DNA of 64,000 nt, taken from Hypoxylon rubiginosum (lineage: Eukaryota; Ascomycota; Sordariomycetes; Xylariales; Hypoxylaceae). Where the stretch lies: contig CADCXA010000016.1 in assembly GCA_902806565.1 (NCBI GenBank), forward strand, positions 992,001 to 1,056,000. The letters are read 5' to 3'. Of the stretch, positions 22,048 to 32,696 are shown piece by piece. A program made the position numbers and the translations under genes. The notes beneath the pieces are model-generated. The model saw only the letters and a program-made list of their open reading frames with translations. It ran no database searches and was not told where the DNA came from. Numbering within the stretch: position 1 is the stretch's first letter; every line of letters begins with the position of its first letter.

Positions 22048-23725
22048 ATGTCGTCTATGATTACTACTTCCGCTTGGGTACCGCGAGGCTTCGCAGCGCC
22101 GTTCCCAGCAAAATATAATTTCGACGAGTCCGAATTCGAGAGGATAGCTGCCCTAGCTAAGCTACAACTAGACGACGCAAACGAAGATCTACAAGAAGCG
22201 CAAGAAGAAGAGAACAGCACGAACGATACGAATGGAGCGAACGGTGAGAAGCCTGCTGGTGGTTCAGATAACAAGACAGCAGCGCAGGATGGCGAAGCAG
22301 AAGAGTAAGTACTACTTCCCTTTTAATTCCAACTAGCTACTAATTATTATTAAAAGCGTTGACCTGGACGATGCGGACCTAAAAAAGTACAACCTAGAAG
22401 ACTATGACGATGACGAGGGAGAGGCTGAGGGTCAGAGAATGGATATGTTTGGAAACATTAAGTCTCTGGCATACTACGAATCCAATAAAGACGACCCGTA
22501 CATTACAATACCAGACGGCGAAGATGAGGAGGACGAGGACAGGGAAGAACTCCAAATCCTAGCGACGGACAATCTCCTACTAGCCGCCAAGGTCGAGGAT
22601 GAGCTTGCGCATCTCGAGGTCTACGTATACGAAGACGAAGCGGACAACCTCTATGTCCACCATGACATTATGCTTCCAGCGATACCCCTTTGCGTCGAAT
22701 GGCTAGATATTCCCGTTTCAAAAAACAATGTGGAAAAGGACTCGGTTGCCAACTTCGTCGCAATTGGTACAATGGATCCCGACATCGAGGTTTGGGACTT
22801 GGATACCATAGATTGCATGTATCCAAACGCAATCTTGGGCCAGGGAGGTAACCCCCAAGGGGAGGGAAAGAAGAAAAAGAGAAAGAAGGCGAAGAAAGCA
22901 AACGACAACTACCACGTTGATGCGGTTCTGTCCCTTGCCGCCAATAGGAAACACCGAAACCTCCTAGCCTCCGCATCGGCGGACAAGACGGTGAAGCTAT
23001 GGGATCTGCACACGACAACGTGCGCTAAGTCCTACTCGTATCATACGGACAAGGTTTGCTCATTGGCATGGCATGCCGTCGAGTCGACAGTGCTGTTAAG
23101 TGGTAGCTACGACCGAACCATAGTTGCGGCAGACATGCGAGCCCCTGAGGCCAATGCTCCACGATGGGGAGTAGAAAGCGATGTTGAGAACGTCAGATGG
23201 GACCCGCACGATCCTAACTTTTTCTACGTGTCGACAGAAAATGGAATAATACATTATCATGATATCCGAAATGCGCCGCCAAATCCCTCTGCGAGCAAGC
23301 CAGTGTGGACATTACAGGCCCACGACGAGTCCTTGTCGTCATTTGACATTAATCAGCACATACCAGGATACATAGCGACCGGTTCGACTGACAGGACGGT
23401 CAAGCTCTGGAACATCCAGCCCACGGGGCCTGCCATGGTCGTTTCCCGTAACTTGGACGTCGGAAAGGTGTTTTCGACAAACTTCGCCCCCGACGCTGAG
23501 GTCGCTTTCCGTCTTGCAGTAGCTGGAAGCAAAGGAACGATGCATGTGTGGGATACGAGCACCAACGCGGCCGTGCGCCAGGCGTTTGCACACAAGATGT
23601 CAAACAAGACCGAGGGAGAGGTACGAGAGAGGCTAATCGGCGTTGAGGCGGATGAAAGCTCTTCAGACGAAGAGGTCGAAGACGAGGTTGAAAACGGCGA
23701 ACCCGAATCTATGGATGAGGATTAG
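22048..23725 (+). CDS. PWP1: Pwp1 WD40-repeat ribosome biogenesis protein
   Basis: Exons 22048-22304 and 22357-23725 join in phase across a 52-nt intron (GTAAGT...AAAAG) to 541 aa. The N-terminus MSSMITTSAWVPRG, then the KYNFDESEFERIAALAKL and DADLKKYNLEDYD segments and a central WD40 propeller, are typical of Pwp1. WD-type repeats include SASADKTVKLWD, SGSYDRTIVAAD and TGSTDRTVKLWN. A lysine run (GKKKKRKKAKK) between blades resembles a nucleolar signal, and the C-terminus is acidic (SSDEEVEDEVENG). The protein is known in yeast to act in rRNA processing and 60S assembly. It would cooperate functionally with other RNA-processing neighbours, but no direct partnership is implied. Confidence 0.94.
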
Positions 23726-26320
23726 GGGGCACGGTATCTCACGATTGGGTGCATTGTGATCCAATGGCCTAGCTAAGTTGACCTTTTATTGCGCGAACTA
23801 AATAGAGGTTGTTTCTAAGTTTTAAGACTGGAGATGGCTATGCTGGGGTCGATTGGTTTATATAGTGAAACGCAGAGGCTATATGCAAGCTTGTATGAGC
23901 CTCAATGCGTAAGCTGCGCCGTCGGCCAGGCAAGTGTAATAATAGAAAAGGCGGGTGATATCTGCTATGCTTCATTGGGGCCCGAACTTGACAGCCGCCT
24001 ACTATGTAGATGCTACCTACTGTAACTTGAAGATGGGGGCTGTACGTCTGGTAAGATCTGCATACAGATCGCGTGGGCTTTTAATTAGATCAGATAACCA
24101 GATAACTGAACGACTACCGAGAAATCGATCGCCAATGTTTCGAGAATCCGCCTTAACTAAGCGCTTACAGGTGTATTGGCCGATTCTAGGAACACCTAGT
24201 TTCGGGATTACGTAGATGTTCTTAGCGATTTCGTGCTTCCCTTTCTTCAGATGATAGTTGAGGATGTGCGATTCGCCCTGGCTGCATGTTAATGAAAGGG
24301 AGGCTTAATCGAGTCACACGAAACAGCAGCAAAACCAACACACACCAATTGCTGACTGCTGGATATCCTATAGGGAGGAGGCAAAGTTGGGCTCCCTCAA
24401 TCTTTTTACTATCTTGGTACTATCTTGGGGACTACATAAGACAGATGACGACAACCTCCACCGCCTAACATCCGGTCTTCGACGATGGCCACTCCGAGGC
24501 TGAGCACGGAGGAACTGGCGTCTCGCTGGATGTGCCGATAATTCGTAATTGACCTCTAGACGGGCGTTTCTTCCGTCTACTTACCTAGGCGACGAACTTG
24601 AGAGGATATCAGAAGCCTTTTGGACGAGAAGCACCTGAATGTGAAACAGCCGAACAGCCACAGCCAATGGCGGTTGGGAACAAGTAACCAATGATAATTT
24701 GTCCGCCAATAACGCCTTGCATGGCTTCGTCGGTTTCAACTGCACGCTTCCCCCCTGGTCCGTTTGTTTCTTCCAACTCTTCCCTTGCCCGAAGGGGGCA
24801 AGTCTTTACGACAGCAGGGCTACATACTATGTAGTACCTAAACTCGCCTTGCTCGCACAGAAGCCATGCAATCAATTCGAGGTGGTCTAAGGAGCAGGGG
24901 TAATCATTCGGTCCCTCAGGGGGATGAGATGCCCATTGGCGCAACGAACACCTTGTGTAGTCCGCCCTCTGGCCCTCTCTCCCACCTTTTCTTTCTCGGT
25001 GGATCACGACTTTGGCCCTGGTCCATGTTCATTGGCGGGAAAGACGAGAAAAGCCCTGGTGCATGGTCGCGGTAAATTACACGATCAGACCCTTTGTTCA
25101 AGCGCATTGTTCGAGCGCATTGATACCTGGTACATAATGAGTTCTTTCGTTCGATTCTCCAACTCACGTGGAATATTTTAAGAATAGAAACAGAAACTGG
25201 CTCCATCACCTTTTCCAAAGTGATAGATAATAATCCAGGACTCATAATAAACCGAGAATGCGGGCGCCGCCAAAGGAACTGCCACGTCTGTTACGTAGTG
25301 GTGTAATTTTATGCTGCAGGATCGGGACGAGTTGTGCTGTCGAGGGAAAAAGTATGTCATCGGGTAGCATTTGACGATGAGGGAGGATAAGAGGATGATT
25401 CAAGAGTTGACTTTTACTCTTTCAGATGTTTGCCCTGATCCTACTGGCTAGTCTAGATTTGGTACCTGCATATGGTGGCTGATTTATCTCTGTTCGACGT
25501 GGCCTGCGTGGCGTGAAGGGTTGAAAAGGTAGCAGTCGGGAAACATTGGCCGGGATGCCATGGCTAATGAGAATCAAGCAACGAACCGCTAAGGTGTGCG
25601 CTCTAGGGAATTCGTCATCTGATTCGCGGATACACTAACCTGCCTAGCTTTTAGGGACCAGGGGTAAGGGGTTCGGTCGGCCAATCCGCTGGTCCCTTAT
25701 TAGATTTCGGCCTAGACTGGGTCCCCGCTCTACACTAACCTACACTAACCTACAAGCGGAAGCGCGAAAACTCATAGAGGGAACTCTGCAGGGATTTTAA
25801 GTCGTCCTTTTTCTCTACTTACCTCATAGTCTACCTGTGCCTGTGCTGTGACTTGTCTTTAATATTGAGTGCTCACATAAAGTGTCACTGCCGATCGGCT
25901 TGTCTTGCCCTAGCTATATGTACATGTCAGAAATGACTGGTGGGAAATACTGTACTATGTAGAACTGTGCCAAAAGAAAGGGGGATATATACCTCAAAGA
26001 CAGCAAACATTAAAGAATCTACCTGCTTAAACAGTACTTTCGGTGGTCTAAGTGAACTAAGTGAACTTGCATCGGTTCACGATCCATTGTACATTGGTAC
26101 CTGTACCTGTATATCCCCAGCAGGAGGAACAGGGTGGGAACATGATCTACCGGTAGCGTATACATCGATCAAAGAACGAAAACCCTTTACCATAGTAGAT
26201 GTTTGGCGAGGATGTGCTGGCCAGGTAGGTACCCGCTGCCCTGCGTGTACTTACGTGCAAAGTTCTTCAACTCCCTGTAAGTGGAGATTTTGGGATGGGA
26301 TTGGATGGTTCCTTCCCCAT
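23726..26320. other. Intergenic region, about 2.6 kb
   Basis: No gene was recognised. Short frames mostly open at non-ATG codons; the 215-codon frame at 25940-26587 opens at GTG and has no in-frame methionine. A CTACACTAAC direct repeat lies near 25731-25752. A CACGTG palindrome is near 25167. Confidence 0.45.
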
Positions 26321-27731
26321 GTCTTTCTGCTTTCTGCTTTCTGCTCTTTTTTTTTCTTCTCCCCAGTCTTGTCAGTCCCGAACCCACGAAAAGCCCCCCT
26401 TTGGCCCTGGTTGCGCTTTATTATTATTCTTGGTCGCGTTCCTTTTCATCTCAAAGTGCTTGCACTCCTTCACTTTTCCACTCATTCAACCAACTTTTCC
26501 CATCCTTACTGGGACTTATTCTTCCCATTCACTCACTCCTGTTTTTCTGTAGATCCTCCCAAAGACTTGTCGCCGGCTACGAATTAACCAAGTCTCTTGG
26601 GGTATCAAGCGCAGTCCTTCCTTTCACTAACAAGATATACAACGAAAGTCTTCAGTCTTCAACCACTCAATCCTTGACCATATCAGTAAACCTGGTTGTT
26701 TCACTGTTTCCTTCTAGCACGTAACAAGCAAGCCCTTCTTATCAAGTCATCCGACTACCACAATCTCTCTTTCCAATCAGAGAAATACCAATTTTTATTC
26801 TTCGGCAATACGTTTATGTGAACGCACCAAGGCAACACCTTCACAGTCCACCAATTTAAGGAATATCGTGAGAGTTTGATATCTCTCTCAACAAACCTTG
26901 ACGGGCTCGACTTGGATAGTCGCACACACACATTTCGCTTCATTGCGGTGACTCCAATCAATTTTAGGTCACCTTTTATTCATCTCGACCACCGTTTAGG
27001 AATTCCGAACAGCTATCAAGGAGGATCTTCAAAATCCAAGCAGTTGTCTATTCCCGCTACGGCCAGCACATTTCTGCAAGTCGATAGGCCTAGCCAGTTG
27101 TCAACCAACAGCAACCTTACATTCTCACAATCGAACTAGATTCGGTTGCCTTTGGGTCCCATTGGTCTCTAACGTAACGATACACCTGAGGAAACCCCGC
27201 GATCTCACAAGACCACATCAGGTTCACTCAGCAGAACCAACCATACCGTCCACCTGCCTAATTAGGGTAACATCGTCTGCTGCACAACATTTAGTTGAGC
27301 GCTTCCAAAAGAGAGACATCTTAGCACGCACCGAATAGATCAGTCACTGTGTGCTGCCATCACTCTAGGTCGTTCAACCCAGAAGTGTCACATTGTCCGA
27401 CTTTGCGCCTGCCATTCAACTCTACCCACGAGTTTTGGGTGCTTATTCTACATTCATCACCTCCACTTCAAAGTTTTTGAGGCGTTGAGAAGCAGATCGT
27501 TGCACTTCTTCGCAGTTCGGAGAAAGTTGTAGGGGCGCGATTTTCGAATTAATTGCCAGCTTACGTAGGAGTAAGTCTGCAGCCAGATTCCCGCATCTGG
27601 GTAGCACGACATAAATCCGAGCAGGCCGGGCCCAGCTGTTTCTGCATTTCTCGATATTCTGGAAGCTTTTTTAGCATACCACAATCTCCAATACCAAATC
27701 AGCAAGCAAGAGACGATATACCACAACCAAC
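26321..27731 (+). promoter_or_regulatory. Probable long AUG-depleted 5' leader
   Basis: These 1,411 bases directly precede the ATG at 27732 and contain just one ATG on the plus strand, at 26816, and it is immediately followed by TGA. They begin in a strong pyrimidine tract (26325-26364: TTTCTGC repeats, T9, CTTCTCCCC). Such depletion is expected of a transcribed leader scanned by ribosomes. A possible 5'-UTR intron runs from GTAAGT at 27571 to TTTTTTAG at 27673. Confidence 0.6.
26816..26821 (+). promoter_or_regulatory. Minimal start-stop upstream ORF (ATGTGA)
   Basis: This is the only ATG in the 1.4-kb leader. It forms an AUG-UGA element that encodes only the initiating Met and can stall a terminating ribosome at the start codon. 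Confidence 0.5.
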
Positions 27732-28607
27732 ATGTCTCTCGCGCGCGCCTTCACGACGAGGCGAAAGCAGGCTTCCCAAGATATGGGAATACCGCACCGA
27801 AGCAATACTACCGCTAAAGGTTACTCAGTTCGCAACAAGATCTCGGGTCCCATGGAACTCACCCACACGACCAACATGCTTGCATACAACGCCCCCGATC
27901 TGTTTCCGCGATCCGAGTCTTCGCCCACTGAATCCAGCAAATCTGATTCTGATTCTTCGGACAGTCCTCGCACCAGCGCATCCTCGCCACCGACAAGTCC
28001 TGACGTCCCGTCAGCAGTTGATCGATCCGTCTCGCCGGAACCCAATCACCTTTCATGCTACTTCACGGCTCCGGGCCAGAAGTCGCCTTCCAGCGTAAAT
28101 GAGGCGCCGAGCATTCCTAAGCGAGCGCCTTCTCACACTAAGAAGGCCTCCTTGGACAACCTGGCAAATAAATTCGCGCGCCTTTCCAACCAGTCTGGCA
28201 AGTCTGTTTCCACCAAAGCGAGCTACTCTCTTTCCCGATCGTCATCAACCTCGACCACAGCTACCACTGTCTCATCCGGCTCTTTCTCACGCAAACCATC
28301 CATGGCTTCAGCTGCTCCGCCCGCCATGCCCACCATCGTCACGTCGCCGCCGCCGGCTCGTCCTGCCTTCCGTCGCGACTATTCCGAGACCCAGCATCCC
28401 TTCGGTAACGAGTTGGCGCAGGTATCAGAGCTCGCGGAGGAATTGGGCGTCAAGGAGAAAATGCAGGTCATCGACGAGGAGGAGCAGCAGCTTATTTCCG
28501 AAGGTCTCTGCCGGTTCCGACCCGAGGATTACTTGGCCGAGGTGCAAGGGCTCTTCACGACGTTCTTCAAGCCCGAGCCCGCCGGCGTAACGCCCGTATG
28601 GATCTAG
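27732..28607 (+). CDS. Serine-rich conserved fungal protein of unknown function
   Basis: A single exon encodes 291 aa. The ATG at 27732 is the first after the long AUG-poor leader and follows a CAACC context. The N-terminal part has a basic start (MSLARAFTTRRK) and a PMELTHTTNML segment. Residues about 60-225 are Ser/Thr/Pro-rich and likely disordered, with many possible phosphorylation sites. The C-terminal 65 residues (from FGNELAQVSELAEELGV through the acidic DEEEQQL run to FTTFFKP) look folded and helical. I do not recognise a named family; the architecture is that of a small regulatory or scaffold protein in filamentous ascomycetes. No signal peptide or membrane segment is visible. Confidence 0.8.
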   Translation: MSLARAFTTRRKQASQDMGIPHRSNTTAKGYSVRNKISGPMELTHTTNMLAYNAPDLFPRSESSPTESSKSDSDSSDSPRTSASSPPTSPDVPSAVDRSVSPEPNHLSCYFTAPGQKSPSSVNEAPSIPKRAPSHTKKASLDNLANKFARLSNQSGKSVSTKASYSLSRSSSTSTTATTVSSGSFSRKPSMASAAPPAMPTIVTSPPPARPAFRRDYSETQHPFGNELAQVSELAEELGVKEKMQVIDEEEQQLISEGLCRFRPEDYLAEVQGLFTTFFKPEPAGVTPVWI

Positions 28608-31094
28608 ACCACAGTCAGGTCACATCCCGCCCAATTCTCTGCGCCGAAGTTTTGGGGAAGAGGGGACGTCAATTTCTGCGGCATTTCGATGTACATATTT
28701 GGAACAGCTGACTCGCGTCGGTGCACAAAACCATCCGAACGAGAACGGACTTGGTATACGACTACGGCGATCAGATTTACGGATTCTGCTGATGAGGAGT
28801 TAAGGTTGGTATTGCATTCAAGGCTAGGCTGAAAGAGGGCACCAAGGCGTTTGAGAGGCAGATTTGCGATTCGTGGCTTAATACCCAAATACTTCTTCAC
28901 CTGACCTTTGACGGTCAGTTTCTTCTGTTATCATTTTAGGCTCGATGGATTGAGGTTATTGCTGCGTCTACGAGGCAACTCTAGGCTAGCAGATAAGAGC
29001 GCAGGCATTATTGACAGTTGATACGGATACAACGCCCGCTCATTTTTCACGAAGTTTTAGGTAGCTAGCTAAGACGACGGAGCGAACATTAGATGCACAT
29101 ATGAGGCATATGAGATAATTCATTTCGATGAGCTTAATACTCGCAGTTCTAAATCGGATTCCCCTAGTGACCAGACCTGTTTCAATCGTCCGAGACAACA
29201 GGTGAAAGCGTAATACTAGCCATATGCTCGGAGCTAGGTATCTAACGTAGATACTTAATGGAACACGATCTAGAGTAGTCGATGGACGATCAGGCTAATT
29301 CTCTCGGTTGCCGGATAATGTATATGCGCCAACAAAGGTCTCGATGGGAACCCAACAAGAGCATCATTCTTGGGTTCTTCTAACGTAGCATTTTAGGGCG
29401 ATATTCTCATATGTCTAGATATACTGCTACATAAGGTAGCTAGTTGTATCATACCAAGCATTTGTACATACCCCACACGGCACACAGTTCAACTTGGATG
29501 CTACCTACAGACGGGTTACATTACAACCCCTCCTTTACCGCATAGAGACAGAGAGAGCTTCTTGATAAGAGCCTCCTCCTTCTTTCGGATTAGTACGGAT
29601 GTATCGACAGGCGTTGATGGAGGTGCCGCTGTTAAACTAGCACCGAGACGGATACCGATACCAAGCAGACCTTAACCTACTAGAAATATAGCCAACAACT
29701 TGCAACTTCATCCTAGCCCCTGTAGCTGGGATGACAATATAGAACAAGCGGCGAACTGTCTAGTAGTTCTCTAGATACATACTGAAGGCGGGCGTATGGA
29801 ATGACAGCGCCGAGGTTTCCGAGCGTCCGGACAGGTGATGGGGGAATTGGAGCTTCAACTAACACCGAGCTTACAAGCTTACGAATATAACGTCAGAGGC
29901 TTCTTCCACCTTCTTTCTAGCATCAGAACTTTATCTGGCACAAGAGATCGCAAGTCCCCTAGGTCAGCCAGTTGGAGGGTTGTCTGAAAAGTAAGCTGAG
30001 GTCTTGGCTCTTTTTATTTCGGACTACCCCGGCCGCTGAATGTGGTTGACCCATCTGCGGCTGGCCCGAGAGATATTGGCCAGGATATCAGATCCTTCGA
30101 GATTGAGACTGATGTCGGGTTCATTGCTGAAGGGTCATGTATGTGAAGAAACTTGGTTGTGTTTTCTATCTGTTACCGTTTCCTTATTAGTGAAACTACG
30201 ACACACCTGTGTAGGTATTTAGTAAGGCAGATCATCCCGTCTCTCGAAACATGAACAGATTGCGGCGATCCATGGTCCCAGTGCGGCTCAGCTCGGCTCT
30301 GAGACACAGGATCATGTGGAGAGGTGAAACAGCGTATACATGAGCAAAGCACATGATATATATGAGAAGGTCGACCATACGGTTTCCCAATCTTGACCAA
30401 GGCGTCGAATGACACGGGGGTTCCAGCGGAGTTTCCGGCGGGCAACACATTAATAACATTAATAAGATATTGTTTAGGTGAGACGGTGTTGACCTCAGTG
30501 ACCTCAGTGACCTCAGTGCTGTTAAATTACGTCACACCGGGCTTTCTAAAAAATTCTTGGTTTGGTTTGGTACTCGCACGTTTCGAGTCACGATGTTTGC
30601 CAAAACCCCTAATAACAATTATTATTTTTATGTAAAGGGGCTACACGTTTTAATACAGGGAACCCATTAAGACGTGCGTGTTGTATGTACGTAGAATGCG
30701 GCCACTAAAATTAGCAAGCCGGGGGAGATTGAATTTTAGGCCCACTAAAAAATGACCAGTCGAACCCCTGAAACTCCTAAACCTTTGACGTAGTGGTGCA
30801 TTTTTACACGTTCTTTTTTCAAGAAATGCTTCCCCCTTACCAGCTTATTCAGGAGCAACGATACACCACGCGATACACACACACGCGCGCACACGCATGA
30901 CGACAGAAAACGAGTTCCGAGTTCCGATTTCCGAGTCCGAGCCTCCCCCCCCCCTCTCTCTCTCTGCGTTGCACAAACGTGTCACGTTAAATTCGACGAT
31001 TGAGACCTAATTAAGGGTCGACGGACCGGGGAGAAAAAAGAAAAGAAAAGACGAATGTTGCCCTGAAATCCTATATTTTCCCTCCCAAGAGCCA
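28608..31094. other. Intergenic region, about 2.5 kb
   Basis: No gene was recognised. It contains GACCTCAGT repeats at 30492-30518 and an alternating purine-pyrimidine run (CACACACACGCGCGCACACG) near 30877-30896, followed by C and CT runs near 30943-30963. A four-codon uORF (ATG TTG CCC TGA, from 31054) precedes the deacetylase start. Confidence 0.45.
30492..30518. repeat. 9-bp direct repeat, 3 copies (GACCTCAGT)
   Basis: Three perfect adjacent copies of GACCTCAGT lie in intergenic DNA. Confidence 0.9.
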
Positions 31095-31946
31095 ATGCCG
31101 CGCCTGCCCGCGCTCTTCCGCCTGCCCTCCAAGCTGCGGCGGCGCGCGCGACGCCGGAGGATGACGACCCTGCTCGCGCTACTAGCGCTCGTGCTACTAC
31201 TCCTCGTGCCCTTCTACGTCGTGTACAAGCCGCCGCGGGCGCTGATCGGCTACTTCGCGGCGCGGTGGCCCGACGTGCTGTGGGAGGTGCGCACGGACAA
31301 GAAGATCGTGGCGCTGACCATCGACGACGCGCCCTCGGAGCACACGCAGGAGATCCTGGCGGTCCTCAACGGCCACGAGGCCACCGCCACCTTCTTCGTC
31401 ATCGGCGGCCAGGTCCCCGGGCGGGAGGAGACCCTCGCCGATATCGTGCGCTCCGGCAGCGAGCTCGGCAACCACGCGATGCACGACGAGCCGTCGCGCG
31501 CGCTGCCGGACGACGTGCTGACGGCGCAGATCGAGACCGTGCGCGAGCGGATCCGGGAGGCGTACACGGCGGCGGACCTATCGGGGGCGATCAGCAGTAG
31601 CAGCAACACCAACAGCGACGGCAGCAGCAAGAGCAATATCCGGATGCCGCCGCAGTACTTCCGGCCGGGCTCGGGCTTCTTCAGCGACCGGATGCGGCGG
31701 CTGGTGGACCGGCTGGGGTACCGGCTGGTGCTGGGCAGCGTGTACCCGCACGACCCGCAGATCAGCTGGGCCTGGCTCAACGCGCGCCACGTCCTGAGCA
31801 TGGTGCGGCCGGGCGCCATCATCGTCTGCCACGACCGCCGCGGATGGACCGCCCCCATGCTGCGGCGCGTCCTCAAGCAGCTCAAGAAGGACGGCTACCG
31901 CGTCATGAGCCTCACCGAGATGCTCGAGGAGGCCCAGCGGCGCTGA
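31095..31946 (+). CDS. Membrane-anchored NodB-type polysaccharide deacetylase
   Basis: A single exon encodes 283 aa. The very basic N-terminus is followed by a hydrophobic segment (about 24-44), which predicts a type II membrane protein with its catalytic part in the secretory lumen or wall. NodB motifs in order: TIDDAPS (75-81, with D77 and D78), HAMHD (127-131, in place of the usual H[ST]xxHP), FRPGSGFF, WAWLN and IIVCHDRRG. The family removes N-acetyl groups from chitin-like or other polysaccharides using a divalent metal. A Ser/Asn/Gly-rich insert (about 165-185) interrupts the fold. The altered residue after the second His may change metal binding. Almost every codon ends in G or C. It converges with the PLP enzyme gene. 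Confidence 0.87.
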   Translation: MPRLPALFRLPSKLRRRARRRRMTTLLALLALVLLLLVPFYVVYKPPRALIGYFAARWPDVLWEVRTDKKIVALTIDDAPSEHTQEILAVLNGHEATATFFVIGGQVPGREETLADIVRSGSELGNHAMHDEPSRALPDDVLTAQIETVRERIREAYTAADLSGAISSSSNTNSDGSSKSNIRMPPQYFRPGSGFFSDRMRRLVDRLGYRLVLGSVYPHDPQISWAWLNARHVLSMVRPGAIIVCHDRRGWTAPMLRRVLKQLKKDGYRVMSLTEMLEEAQRR

Positions 31947-32696
31947 GAGCGGGCTGGCTGTCGCCGTATACACGCATACACATATACATCCACCTCTGTG
32001 TCGTTCTTCCCAGAAAGGGAACAGCACACGTGGATGGGATAGATAGAGGAACACGGAAACGAACAAGGAAGCACCTGAGAATATTAAGGCGTTCTGAGAG
32101 CATTAGACGGGAAAGATTCTCCACTGACAGAGACATACCCGCTTGCTACGTCACTTAGAGTGGCATACTACTACTACAATTATTAATAGGGCTGGGTTTG
32201 CGATAGAGCACCCAAAGATGAATTCGACGACATTAGAGCACTGGTCGGCGTACGGAGCGAATTTTTGTACACTATACCTATGTATAGAAGGAAGGAAGGA
32301 AGGCAGGCAGGCAGGTTGTATACCTAACCTATCAAGCCGTTGGTACGGTACGGATCTGTATATGAAATATCTAATACTAGAATAACGAATCAAAGACAAC
32401 GACGTAATCTACTTAGCTTTGTGAACCGGAAATCATGAGTTAGTTCTCTGGGAGCTCGAGACGACGGAAACGCTGCTAGGATTATGGAAGTCTGCGGTAT
32501 TAATTTATCGTGGAGAAAAACTCGAGAGTTGTCCGGACTTGGATAGGTAGGTAGTCTGACTTCTAAATGGGTAACCGAGGTAGAGGTACCATATGCTGAT
32601 ACCCTCATCTACAACGTAACTCCCCCGAATCTTCCCTCCCACAACCTTCTTCACCCACCCATCTACCCAACCCGCCTAGCCTAGCCTAGCCCAGCC
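31947..32696. other. Convergent intergenic region
   Basis: It contains a GAAG/GCAG repeat at 32287-32314. No gene was seen. Confidence 0.5.
32287..32314. repeat. GAAG/GCAG tetranucleotide repeat
   Basis: Tandem GGAA units switch to tandem GGCA units. Confidence 0.85.

Noticed and set aside
25725..25756. Telomere-like CTAACCTA strings
   Set aside because: Only two to three CTACACTAAC units, not TTAGGG-type repeats.
25940..26587. 215-codon plus-strand frame
   Set aside because: It opens at GTG, has no in-frame ATG and runs into the probable leader.
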